Shown: positions 1 to 6,867, counted from the first letter of the stretch. The stretch: DNA of 10,495 nucleotides from JAFDVL01 sp031371805 (GCA_031371805.1 JANMKB010000207.1:1-10495), one strand, 5' to 3'. Program-made: numbers and translations. The notes: generated from the sequence alone by a model not told the origin.

Positions 1-728
1 GACCAATCCAGCACATCCTGAATCACGCGCGCATAGCCGCTTGTGCGCGGAATTGTTGCCAAGCCTGCCTCGACAATCCGGCGTGTGTCAGTTTCAAAGA
101 AAGCCGCGCCATACATCCCCGCGACGAACATACCCCCATACAAGCCGTCACCGTAATTCATCACACGCCCGACGCGGTCGCAGTATTTGTTTGACTCTTG
201 CGGCAAGCCTGGCGTCATCAGCCCGATGAAGTCTGCCTCAATCTGGAAGTCAATGTCGTTGGCGTGAATGTTGTATTTTGGATGACCTGAGAGCGGCGCT
301 TTGATGCCGCGATTGAGTGCTTTACGCGCACCGGCATTGGCGTGCCACAGCCGGTACTGCGACCCCTTAAACGCTTCGCCGTACTGTTCGGTTGTGGCGT
401 TAAGCCCCACTCGATCCATCACCTCGGCGAAAGTCATCTCGACGTAAAGGTCATCTTGATTGTTCGCATTGTTGATGCGTTCTGGCGTCCAGTCCTGATA
501 CTTACGCAAGTTGTCTTCAATGATTTTGCCGAGTGAACGGAACTCTGTCGGTGCGCCGTAACTAACACCAATCATCTGCCCGGCCCAACCGCCGCGAATC
601 TTGTCTTCCAAAGCCTGCCGCGTAATGCGGCGCGGCTGCGTTTTTGCTTTCTGTGCGCTGGTAACATAGCCCGCGATGCAACAAGTAAGAATGATTGAAA
701 GGCCGATAGATACTGTTCGTTTGTTCAT
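1..728 (-). CDS. Exported ADP-ribosylglycohydrolase family protein (3' end outside window)
   Basis: An open frame of 242 codons runs from an ATG at 728 off the left edge, so the C-terminus is missing. Residues 1-25 form a signal peptide: Lys and Arg at positions 3-4, then a hydrophobic stretch. An adjacent Cys pair at 16-17 is not a strict lipobox. From about residue 40 the frame matches the ADP-ribosylglycohydrolase (DraG-like) fold: a glycine-rich GGWAGQMIGVSYGAPTEF segment (47-63), the acidic NNQDDLYVE motif (89-97), and HANDIDFQIEADF (155-167), where acidic residues would bind the two metal ions. Classical members remove ADP-ribose from proteins in the cytoplasm; this exported subfamily probably acts on another substrate, perhaps a glycosidic bond (inference). 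A purine-rich GGGGAAG lies just before the ATG. The gap to the upstream hydrolase frame is 28 bp, so the two are probably co-transcribed. Family confidence is high; substrate is unknown. Confidence 0.85.
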   Translation of the reverse strand, partial: MNKRTVSIGLSIILTCCIAGYVTSAQKAKTQPRRITRQALEDKIRGGWAGQMIGVSYGAPTEFRSLGKIIEDNLRKYQDWTPERINNANNQDDLYVEMTFAEVMDRVGLNATTEQYGEAFKGSQYRLWHANAGARKALNRGIKAPLSGHPKYNIHANDIDFQIEADFIGLMTPGLPQESNKYCDRVGRVMNYGDGLYGGMFVAGMYGAAFFETDTRRIVEAGLATIPRTSGYARVIQDVLDW

Positions 729-756
729 GTCTTCCCCAATTGATGGTTGTTGATGA

Positions 757-1020
757 TTACTTTGATTTGCCCGGCAGCGGGTAGCTTTTGCGCGCGTCAT
801 CAAGCACCAGCACCCAATCGTTGCCGTCACCCACCGCCCCAGGCGATTTGAATTCACGCTCGCCGTGCGCGGGCAGCGTTATGAATAGGCGCGCGGACAT
901 TTGACCTTTTGCCGTATAAGTTTGACCGTCGCGCGGACTGTACCACCAGGCCTTGACGCGCACGCCCGTGACTTGATCAAGGTTGATTTTGATCGCTTGC
1001 CCGCTCGTGATGTAAATTAG
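757..1020 (-). pseudogene. C-terminal collagen-binding-like domain of the DUF4038 hydrolase, cut off by TGA
   Basis: This stretch is in the same frame as the hydrolase upstream, directly after the TGA at 1021-1023. It reads LIYITSGQAIKINLDQVTG, then VRVKAWWYSPRDGQTY, and near the end GNDWVLVLDDARKSYPLPG, stopping at TAA 757. These are hallmarks of the small domain that ends DUF4038 proteins (the putative collagen-binding domain of a collagenase): a conserved AWW-x-PR core and the terminal DWVLVLDD. It is 87 residues; joined with the 398 residues upstream plus one for the stop, the protein would be 486 residues, a normal family length. No frameshift is needed. A start at 963 (ATG, residue M of MRVKAWW) could be proposed, but it would begin mid-domain, so I regard this as a cut-off tail and not a gene. 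Confidence 0.8.
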
Positions 1021-2217
1021 TCAATAGCTGCGATCCGCCGCACGCGCACACTGCACGCGGTCGTCAGTCTCGCCTTCCGATGAAACCAGTATGCTTTGAT
1101 CCGGCACGCGCTCAGGCTTGATGAACGGGCGCGATTCAAACAAGGCGCGAACGTGCTGCATTTGCTTTGCCCCTTCCAAATCAAGTGCCTCAGACCAGAA
1201 GCGGTTATGGTGTGTTGCCTGCAAAATGGCACCGGGTTTATCCATTTGCCAGATGCCGTTGGCCCCATAAGTAAACCCACACGCCCCGGCCAGCAGCGAC
1301 CAGTAAGCCCGCCTGCGCACTTCGGACGCGGTGAAGACGCCCTTCTCGAATTTATGTTCGATGGGATGCCCCTCATAACAAGGCTCGGCATCAAGCGTCG
1401 GCTTGGCTGGTAAGCGGTGGTAATCTTCGGTAATACGCTCGTAATTCTTATTTCCCAACCGATGACCCGATTGAATCATATTGAAATCAAGCCAGGTTTT
1501 ATCGTGATAAAACTCGCCCGTAGAAGTCGCGGGTGGGCGGAATGTGCCGCCCGGCGGGTGATAGGACATCAATGGTAGAGAGCGTGCATTGCCTGCACCC
1601 TCTGCCAGTCCACGCGCTAAGCTATCGTAGGTTGGGTGCTGCGTGGGTCGCACGTCACCGCCTAAAACCCATACCAGATGAGTTTGGTCACGGTAACGCG
1701 CCCCCAGAAATTTGTCGTAACGACGGGCTTGCGCTGCGTCGAGCAGCGGACGCGGCGTCTCTTTGCCCTCCATGTAATTTCTGGCCCAAACCGGCAGCAA
1801 TGCCAAGTACAAACCGTGCTGCGCGGCCAAGTCAATGAGCTTATCAACGCGCCGCCAATACGCTTCGTTAGGCGCATCGAAGTCTCCGCGCAGAAAAGCC
1901 AACTCGCCCTCCACGTTACCTGTTTCTACCTTCCAGTTGAGCAAATGTGCCTGCCCAACGGTGAATCGCTTGCGCGCGCGGTCGCGGAAGTAAAGAGCTG
2001 CTTCATCGAGCGTGAGTTTCTCAAACAGCGTCCACGCCGTATCACCCAGCCAGAAGAAAGGTCGCCCGTTATTCGTCGTCAGAAAATGGCCGCTCGCACT
2101 GACTCGCAAACGCGGCAGCTTTACGGCAGCGCGAGCATTGACGCCGAGGGCCACAAGCGTGGCAGTCGTTTGCGCCAGAAAGTTGCGCCGATTAAGTGGG
2201 ACTGGACTTGGATTCAT
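1021..2217 (-). CDS. Tat-exported DUF4038 / apiosidase-like (GH140-type) glycoside hydrolase, truncated by in-frame TGA
   Basis: This 398-residue frame starts at ATG 2217 and stops at TGA 1021-1023. The N-terminus has a twin-arginine signal (LNRRNFLAQTTATLVALG, residues 8-25), implying folded export. The body fits the DUF4038 TIM-barrel family that includes GH140 apiosidases: FFWLGDTAW (54-62) near the start, LVWVLGGDVRP (181-191) with candidate acid/base Asp188, and DAEPCYEG (276-283) with candidate nucleophile Glu278. ANGIWQMD (319-326) follows, and FESRPFIKPERVPDQS (360-375) leads into the C-terminal domain. The TGA falls at the start of that domain, and the same frame continues with good homology to 757. 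The ATG overlaps the stop of the upstream fragment as ATGA, indicating translational coupling. The likely role is trimming of plant cell-wall side chains in the periplasm or outside the cell. Whether the truncated product folds is uncertain. Confidence 0.85.
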   Translation of the reverse strand: MNPSPVPLNRRNFLAQTTATLVALGVNARAAVKLPRLRVSASGHFLTTNNGRPFFWLGDTAWTLFEKLTLDEAALYFRDRARKRFTVGQAHLLNWKVETGNVEGELAFLRGDFDAPNEAYWRRVDKLIDLAAQHGLYLALLPVWARNYMEGKETPRPLLDAAQARRYDKFLGARYRDQTHLVWVLGGDVRPTQHPTYDSLARGLAEGAGNARSLPLMSYHPPGGTFRPPATSTGEFYHDKTWLDFNMIQSGHRLGNKNYERITEDYHRLPAKPTLDAEPCYEGHPIEHKFEKGVFTASEVRRRAYWSLLAGACGFTYGANGIWQMDKPGAILQATHHNRFWSEALDLEGAKQMQHVRALFESRPFIKPERVPDQSILVSSEGETDDRVQCARAADRSY

Positions 2218-2501
2218 TTGAAAACGACCATGTCTTCAATCGCGATCTCGGTTCCTTTAGCAATGCCTGCCGGCACGCCGCGCACAACCAGCCGCAATGT
2301 GTGCTGACCATCTTTTAGCCCGAATAAATGAAAAACATTCTCGCTTGGCCGAAAGCCGCTCCACGGAAACATGCTCTTCAAATCGTCTTCGTTGAGATAG
2401 ACATCCACCGTGCGCGCCAGTTTTCCGTCAATGAAAACATCTGCCGTCCCACCACTTGGGAAGTAAGGGCCAATGACAACGGCGCTCGTAGCGCAAGCCA
2501 A
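2214..2501 (-). pseudogene. Orphan C-terminal fragment of an exported protein (sugar-operon member)
   Basis: The open frame has 95 codons, but the first five or so (about 2487-2501) are really receptor DNA read out of frame. The genuine part starts near VVIGPYFPSGG and contains ADVFIDGKLARTVDVY, VFHLFGLKDGQHTLRLVVRG and the ending AIEDMVVFK. This resembles a galactose-binding-like beta-sandwich domain found at the C-termini of secreted hydrolases: an 'F-IDGK' strand, a 'GLKDGQHTLRLVV' strand and a closing 'VVF(K/R)'. Its stop overlaps the ATG of the DUF4038 hydrolase as ATGA, so it was once the first or an upstream gene of that operon. Everything N-terminal has been lost and replaced by TonB-receptor sequence. 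The identity of the parent gene is unknown; another ADP-ribosylglycohydrolase or glycosidase would fit. A truncated peptide could still be translated from ATG 2501, but nothing suggests it is functional. Confidence 0.6.
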
Positions 2502-3357
2502 GATTGACCGTCAGCTTCGGCGTCAGCTTCCAATCGTCCTGAAAGTAAAAACCGTGAAACCATGACTGCACCGAACGCGAGCCGAGGTTGCGCAACTGCG
2601 TGCTGCCCGTTACTACGCCGAGCAGAAAGGCCGCGCCGCCCTGCCCCTGGAAGGTCGCCGAGTTGTCGGTCACCTTCGTATAATCGGGGTCGGAGAAGAT
2701 GCGGACGCCGCTGCCGCCCGGCACCGTGTTGTCGCGGTAAAGGCGCGCTTCGAAACCGAGCCGCGCATTATGAGAGCCGAAGATTTTGTTCGCACTGGTC
2801 GAAAGCGTGCCGATCTGCCCGCCGGTCTTCTGCGCGCCGTCGTGCCCAATAGCCGACCATCCGCTCGGCCTGATATTCGGCAACACCTCGGTGAACGGAA
2901 ATAGCGCCAGGGTCGAAGCGGGAAAGCCCAGCGTGCTTGCCTGAAACGTGCCGTAAGTCAGGCCGCGCGCCCTTGTGCGCTGCGCGGTCAGCGCGACTTT
3001 CGCGTTGAGGATGAGCGTGGGCGAGACGGTGTAGATGTGATCGTAAATCGCGCTGTAGCTTTTGCGCCGGTCTTTGCCGCCCGTCGGCGCAACGCCGTTG
3101 AGCAATCCGGCAAAGCCGAGGCCGACGCTTGAACTCAGGTTGTGTGTGATGCGCACGCTGCTGCGATGCCGCTCGTTGTAATTGTGGTCGAGTCGGAACG
3201 ACTGCGCATCGAAATCAGCGGTGCTGACCTGATTGCTGAAAAAATTATTCTGCCCCTGCGCGTTGCCTGCCACGTTCGGCAGCGGATAGTACTGCAAATA
3301 AGCTGCCGCAATCGGCGAGATGCGGTCGGGGCAGATGACGTTCGGCGCCCGTTGCAA
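2428..3357 (-). pseudogene. TonB-dependent receptor, middle beta-barrel part (frameshifted and 3' truncated)
   Basis: The frame holds the region after the plug of an acidobacterial Oar-like receptor: APNVICPDRISPIAAAYLQY and YPLPN, then FRLDHNYNERHRSSVRITHN, the NAKVALTAQRTRARG strand, NKIFGSHNARLGFEARLYRD, and DDWKLTPKLTVNLGLRYE, the typical 'W+ +T P+LT+N+GLRYE' barrel strand. Recognisable receptor sequence stops at LRYE (codons ending near 2485); the remaining residues to 2428 are the neighbouring fragment read in the wrong frame. Several hundred residues of C-terminal barrel expected in this family are missing. Upstream, the protein continues in another frame (see the entry at 3135-4118), so the two frames are one gene broken by a single-base loss near 3345-3353. 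It cannot encode a working outer-membrane receptor. Confidence 0.8.
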
Positions 3358-4118
3358 CTGATCGGCTGGCGCGTGAAGCGGCCATTGACGAGGTGCGCCG
3401 TCAGCGGGTCGTAGATCGTGATGCCCGGCAGCAAGTCAGAAAAATCGCCCTCGCGCTGCTTGAGCGTCGGCACGGTGAAGTAGTTCGGGTTCGGGCTGGT
3501 GTCTGTCAGGTGCTCGTAATTGAAAAAGAAGAATGTGCTCTGCCGCGCATCAATCGAGGCCGGACCGAAGACTTTCTTAGGCAGCCACACCGGGCCGCTG
3601 AACGTGCCGCCGTAGCGGTGGTAGCGACGACGCGGCTTGGCTTGATTATTTAAATTGGCGAAGAAGTTGTTGGCATTGAAGAATTCGTTGCGCCCCCAAT
3701 AATACGCCCCGCCGTGAAACTGGTTGCCCCCCGACTTAGTCGAAACGTCAATCGTCGCCGCGCTGGTGTGGCCGATGGAGGCGTCAAAGCCGTTGGTGAT
3801 AATCTTGAATTGGTCAACCGTTTCGGCGACCGGCACAAACAGCGCCGCGTTCTTGAGCCGCGCCGCCGGTACGCCATCAACATAGAACTCGCTCGTCTTG
3901 CGTCCCGCGCCGTTCGAGGCGATGTCAATTGTCGAACCCGTATCGAAGACGCGCAAGCCGACCGGCGCATTCAGGTCAACCATGCACGGCGCGAGCTTCG
4001 CCAGCACAAACGGGTTGCCATCGGCAATGGGCAGGTCGGTCAACTGCCGCCGGTCAATCACCTGACCCAGATTGCCCGACTCGGTTTGCAACAGCCCGCC
4101 GGTGGCGCTGACTGTCAC
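3135..4118 (-). pseudogene. TonB-dependent receptor, plug domain part (frameshifted)
   Basis: The true receptor reading here spans about 4139 to 3354; after GRFTRQPIS the frame is wrong and the rest to 3135 is out-of-frame barrel DNA. Visible plug features are LLQTESGNLGQVIDRRQLTD with LPIADGNPF (the Oar-type 'V-D-R-Q-+-DLP' motif), EFYVDGVPA, TVDQFKIITNGFDASIGHTS and ATIDVSTKSGGNQFHGGAYY, the last two being strongly conserved in this receptor family. The first barrel strand STFFFFNYEHL and the loop REGDFSDLLPGITIYDPLTA follow. Adding one base near 3345-3353 would restore SCNGAPNVICPDRISP, the usual sequence at this point. GTG 4118 is not a natural start: the same frame continues upstream as VGAITDS to an in-frame TAA at 4140-4142. 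These outer-membrane receptors import large nutrients, often plant oligosaccharides, which would suit the hydrolase operon downstream. Confidence 0.8.
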
Positions 4119-4142
4119 GGAGTCGGTAATCGCGCCGACTTA

Positions 4143-4253
4143 CAGCGCCGCGTCAAACCGCACCTTATCCTGCACACGAACTTCAATGCCCTTGCGCAAA
4201 AGCTTCCGGTGATTCGGTGCTTCAATGGAGGCGGAATAAAGGCCGGGTACTAG
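4143..4253 (-). pseudogene. TonB-dependent receptor, remnant of N-terminal carboxypeptidase-regulatory-like domain
   Basis: In the frame of the plug part, and separated from it only by TAA 4140-4142, the DNA reads LVPGLYSASIEAPNHRKLLR and then KGIEVRVQDKVRFDAAL. This is the last third of the carboxypeptidase-regulatory-like beta-sandwich that precedes the plug in Oar-like receptors ('PG-Y-V-I-A-GF+K ... I-V-+V-A-+ + L'). The sequence across the stop, FDAAL*VGAIT, fits the family with a Lys, Gln or Glu codon in place of TAA, so this is a point nonsense mutation. The signal peptide and first two thirds of the domain are absent; upstream of 4253 the sequence no longer resembles the family. Confidence 0.7.
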
Positions 4254-4460
4254 CCTTGGTTTCCTTCGCTGCAACCACCGTTGAGCGCGGTAGCGCAGCC
4301 ACCCGCTGAACTTGGCACCACGGCAACTGAATTGTTGCTGGCGCGCATGGGCGATCCAAAGCGATCCTTCCGCCACATCGTCCTGGAGCCTAAATTGATT
4401 ATCAGAGCCTCCTGTGGTGTCTTGCAACAGGGCAAAGCAAGAGACAAATTGTAGCTTCAC
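4254..4460 (-). pseudogene. Fragment resembling part of an ECF-type sigma factor, joined in frame to the receptor remnant
   Basis: The open frame from GTG 4460 to the receptor junction reads LQDDVAEGSLWIAHARQQQF and then RGAKFSGWLRYRAQRWLQRR. The pattern (acidic DDVAE, an amphipathic helix, then an aromatic 'F-GWL---A' followed by arginines) is like region 2 of ECF sigma factors of the 'D-VQE-----A-----F-G----F--WL---A' type. I could not verify this by alignment. The fragment is too short for a sigma factor (no region 4), has no clear ribosome-binding site at 4460, and continues directly into LVPGLYSAS of the receptor, so it looks like a recombination product. It may be chance similarity. Confidence 0.25.
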
Positions 4461-4473
4461 GCAACCTGCTGGT

Positions 4474-4582
4474 CACTTCCTGCTGTGATGTGAGACTTAT
4501 GACTCGTTACATCCTGACAGGGTTGCCGAGCTTTGCTAACCCGACCAAGTTGGGTTAGACCCAACGTTGATGGCAGGAAGTG
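4474..4582. repeat. 109-bp segment bounded by perfect 10-bp inverted repeats
   Basis: CACTTCCTGC at 4474-4483 is the exact reverse complement of GCAGGAAGTG at 4573-4582. The enclosed 89 bases have no coding pattern I recognise. The arrangement could be the terminal inverted repeats of a very small non-autonomous element or a chance pairing; no target-site duplication is evident next to the ends. It lies between the receptor/sigma mosaic and the recombinase remnant. Confidence 0.35.
4536..4565. repeat. Two overlapping, mutually exclusive short hairpins
   Basis: CTAACCC (4536-4542) pairs with GGGTTAG (4552-4558) across 9 bases, while GTTGGGT (4549-4555) pairs with ACCCAAC (4559-4565) across TAG. 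The stems share 4552-4555, so only one can form at a time. No T-run follows on either strand, so this is not an intrinsic terminator. GTTAGAC at 4554-4560 fits the GTTRRRY core of integron attC sites, but the rest of an attC site is not present. Role unknown; a recombinase binding or crossover site is possible given the remnant next door. Confidence 0.35.
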
Positions 4583-4638
4583 CAAACTGGTGCTGGTACT
4601 TTCGCTTTTTGATTTGCCGTGACTTGCGCGGGTGCGCG

Positions 4639-4728
4639 TTCACTGTCGCCGAGGTCAGAAAGTTACTGGCGGGGCCGGATCGGACGAAAGTCGCGGGCGC
4701 GCGCGATTATGCCTTGCTGCTTTTACTC
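4639..4728 (+). pseudogene. Tyrosine recombinase (phage integrase family) remnant
   Basis: Within a plus-strand open frame (TTG 4567 / ATG 4570 to stop 4818), about 30 residues read FTVAEVRKLLAGPDRTKVAG then ARDYALLLLLN. This matches the start of the catalytic domain of Xer/phage-type integrases, where 'LT--E-R-LL-APD' is followed by 'G-RD-ALL-LLY-TGLR-SE'. The match ends exactly where YNTGxR, bearing the first catalytic arginine, should come; the downstream residues (KFKYRAKVND and on) are unrelated. The upstream residues also do not resemble the SAM-like core-binding domain. None of the catalytic R-H-R-Y residues is present, so this is a dead relic and the only plus-strand coding trace in the window. 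Confidence 0.6.
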
Positions 4729-4845
4729 AACAAGTTCAAATATAGAGCAAAAGTGAACGACGCTCACAGTACTCAAGCCGGGCGCTGGGCTTGGGACGTA
4801 TTTTTTGTCAAGCGATAAGCTCAGCATTCAAGCTGAACATCTTAC

Positions 4846-4869
4846 AAAAACCCGTGTCTATTCGGGGTT
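4846..4869 (-). terminator. Possible weak intrinsic terminator downstream of the dehydratase operon
   Basis: Read on the minus strand, AACCCCG (4863-4869) and CGGGTT (4849-4854) form a six-pair stem with one bulged C and an 8-base loop, followed by a run of T (4846-4850 as A on the plus strand). It lies about 250 bases after the dehydratase stop, the right orientation for ending the sugar-acid operon, but the stem is short and the distance long. Confidence 0.3.
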
Positions 4870-5121
4870 ACCGGGACATTCAGGAAATTTCATACGCAAA
4901 GTCATACAATTTTAGAGGCAGACTCTTCAACGTGTTTGTCGAAATGAAAACCTACTTTTGAAACCCAAAGTAAGAGGAATAACCCAGAAAATCACTATCA
5001 AAAGAAGGCTTTACGCTAAGCATACATTTTTGTCGTGCTTACCATATGATTTTTCCGAATTGTCAACACAACGCCGGATTAAGTCACCACAGCTTCGAGT
5101 ATAGTACCGCGCAAACCCGAG
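4870..5121. other. AT-rich intergenic spacer
   Basis: About 250 bases between the weak terminator and the stop of the dehydratase gene. Composition is visibly more AT-rich than the receptor remnants to the left. I see no coding pattern on either strand, no direct repeats and no convincing promoter. It is probably the 3' untranslated tail of the operon plus non-functional DNA bordering the mosaic region. Confidence 0.4.
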
Positions 5122-6849
5122 CTAATGAATTTCTGGCTCACTCGTTTCCGCTCCAGCATGCAAAAAATCAAAATCGCAGCCTTCGTGCGCCTGCGTGACG
5201 CGCTCGGCAAATAATGCACCGTAGCCGCGCTGATATTTCGGTTCCGGCTTGACCCACGCTGCTTTTCTAATCGCTAATTCTTCGTCACTGACTAATAAAT
5301 TCAGTTTACGATTTGGCACATCAAGTTCGATTAAATCTCCGGTGCGAACCAATGCCAGCGGCCCGCCGATGAAAGATTCCGGCGAAACATGCAGCACACA
5401 CGCGCCATAAGCTGTACCACTCATGCGTGCATCAGAAATGCGCACCATGTCACGAATTCCCTTTTGCAAAATCTTTTTCGGAATTGGCAGCATGCCCCAT
5501 TCCGGCATGCCAGGCGCTCCGAGTGGTCCAGCATTTTGCAGTACGATGACGCAGGTTTCGTCTATGTCGAGATTTTCATCATTGAGCCGCGCATTCAAAT
5601 CATTGTAATCACTGAACACGACAGCGCGTCCGGTGTGTTGCCATAAATGTTTTTCAGCAGCAGTCGGTTTGATGACGGCTCCGTCGGGAGCGAGATTTCC
5701 GGTTAGCACTGCGGTTCCACCAATTTCCACCACGGGATTTTTTATCGAACGAATCACATCTTCGTGCAGGACTTTCGCGCCTTCGATATTTTCTCCCAGC
5801 GTCTGGCCGTTGACGGTCATGGCATCAAGATTCAGCAAGCTGCGAATTTCATTCAGGCAGGCACGCAAACCACCGGCATAATAAAAATCCTCCATCAGAT
5901 ATTTTCCTGATGGTCGGATGTTCGCAATCAATGGCACGCGCTGAGAAATCTCATCGAATTTTGTCAGCGGTAATTTAATTCCGGCGCGTCCCGCCATTGC
6001 TACCAGATGAATGATTGCGTTTGTCGAACCGCCAATCGCCATGTCAGCCGTAATCGCATTTTCAACTGAATCCATCGTGATGATGTCGGATGGCTTCAAA
6101 TCTTCCCACACCATTTCGACGATGCGACGACCACACGACGTAGCCATCCGCGCATGATTGGCATCCACCGCCGGAATCGAAGCCGCGCCCGGCAACGTGA
6201 AGCCCAGCGTTTCCGTAATCGAAGTCATCGTCGAAGCCGTGCCCATTGTCATGCAATGTCCGGCGGAACGTGCGATGCCATCTTCCATTTCGTTCCATTC
6301 GCAATCGGTGATCGTCCCCGCTTGTTTTTCCATCCAGTATTTCCAGACATCAGAGCCGCTGCCTAAAAATTTCCCCTGCCAATTTCCGCGCAGCATCGGC
6401 CCCGCAGGCAGGTAAATCGTCGGCAAATTCATGCTGATCGCGCCCATCAACAAACCTGGTGTAGTCTTGTCGCAACCGCCCATTAACACGACGCCATCCA
6501 TCGGTTGGCTGCGCAAATATTCTTCCGTGTCCATCGCCAGCAAATTGCGGTACATCATCGGCGAAGGCTTCATAAAAACTTCAGTGATCGCAAATGCCGG
6601 AAGCTCAAGCGGGAAGCCGCCGGCCTGCCAGACGCCGCGTTTTACCTCTTCAGCGCGTTCACGAAAGTGGCTGTGACAGGGGCTGAGATCGCTCCACGTG
6701 TTGATGATGGCGATGACCGGTTTGCCCGCGTAATCTTCTGCGCCATAGCCCATTTGCTTGACGCGAGAGCGGTGTCCGAACGAGCGCATGTCATTCACGC
6801 CCAGCCACAAATGCGAGCGTAATTCTTCAGGCTTCTTTCTGGTTTTCAA
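5122..6849 (-). CDS. IlvD/Edd family sugar-acid dehydratase, L-arabinonate dehydratase-like
   Basis: 575 residues, the usual length for the family. It dehydrates an aldonic acid to a 2-keto-3-deoxy acid in the cytoplasm using an iron-sulfur cluster. Cluster ligands are visible: Cys58 (SDLSPCHSH), Cys126 (GGCDKTTP) and Cys199 (AGHCMTMGTAST), matching the [2Fe-2S] pattern of arabinonate dehydratase. Metal-site residues Glu90 (AITE), Asp127 and Lys128 (the Lys carbamylated in studied members) are kept, as is the base-acting Ser477 in RISDARMSGTAYG. The variant FGHRSRVKQMGYG near the N-terminus and the PEIH end are typical of the arabinonate-type branch and not of valine/isoleucine-pathway IlvD. 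The start is TTG 6849, supported by GGAG with 7-base spacing and no better ATG. It lies 18 bp after the Uma2 gene. The exact substrate (L-arabinonate, another pentonate or a 6-deoxyhexonate) cannot be fixed from sequence alone. Confidence 0.9.
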   Translation of the reverse strand: MKTRKKPEELRSHLWLGVNDMRSFGHRSRVKQMGYGAEDYAGKPVIAIINTWSDLSPCHSHFRERAEEVKRGVWQAGGFPLELPAFAITEVFMKPSPMMYRNLLAMDTEEYLRSQPMDGVVLMGGCDKTTPGLLMGAISMNLPTIYLPAGPMLRGNWQGKFLGSGSDVWKYWMEKQAGTITDCEWNEMEDGIARSAGHCMTMGTASTMTSITETLGFTLPGAASIPAVDANHARMATSCGRRIVEMVWEDLKPSDIITMDSVENAITADMAIGGSTNAIIHLVAMAGRAGIKLPLTKFDEISQRVPLIANIRPSGKYLMEDFYYAGGLRACLNEIRSLLNLDAMTVNGQTLGENIEGAKVLHEDVIRSIKNPVVEIGGTAVLTGNLAPDGAVIKPTAAEKHLWQHTGRAVVFSDYNDLNARLNDENLDIDETCVIVLQNAGPLGAPGMPEWGMLPIPKKILQKGIRDMVRISDARMSGTAYGACVLHVSPESFIGGPLALVRTGDLIELDVPNRKLNLLVSDEELAIRKAAWVKPEPKYQRGYGALFAERVTQAHEGCDFDFLHAGAETSEPEIH

Positions 6850-6867
6850 TTTGTTTCTCCGTATTTT

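Noticed and set aside
41..536. Two short plus-strand open frames near the left edge
   Set aside because: Both are antisense to the ADP-ribosylglycohydrolase gene, whose minus-strand frame is open to the window edge and shows the family motifs.
757..963. Independent small gene of 68 codons
   Set aside because: It begins mid-domain and continues the frame and homology of the hydrolase upstream of the TGA, so it is a severed tail.
1021..1023. Selenocysteine codon
   Set aside because: The residue is in a non-catalytic beta-strand of a binding domain, no SECIS-like hairpin was evident directly after the TGA, and the family has no known selenoprotein.
1678..2307. Long plus-strand open frame (209 codons) opposite the DUF4038 hydrolase
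   Set aside because: Antisense to a well-supported gene; the predicted protein is low in recognisable motifs and rich in Arg and Gln, typical of a shadow frame.
3714..4253. Plus-strand open frame of 179 codons opposite the receptor plug domain
   Set aside because: Antisense to clear TonB-receptor homology, with no motif of its own; open because of high GC.
4536..4570. Integron attC site
   Set aside because: GTTAGAC matches the GTTRRRY core, but the partner RYYYAAC is not correctly placed, the inner L boxes are missing, and the whole structure would be far shorter than known attC sites.
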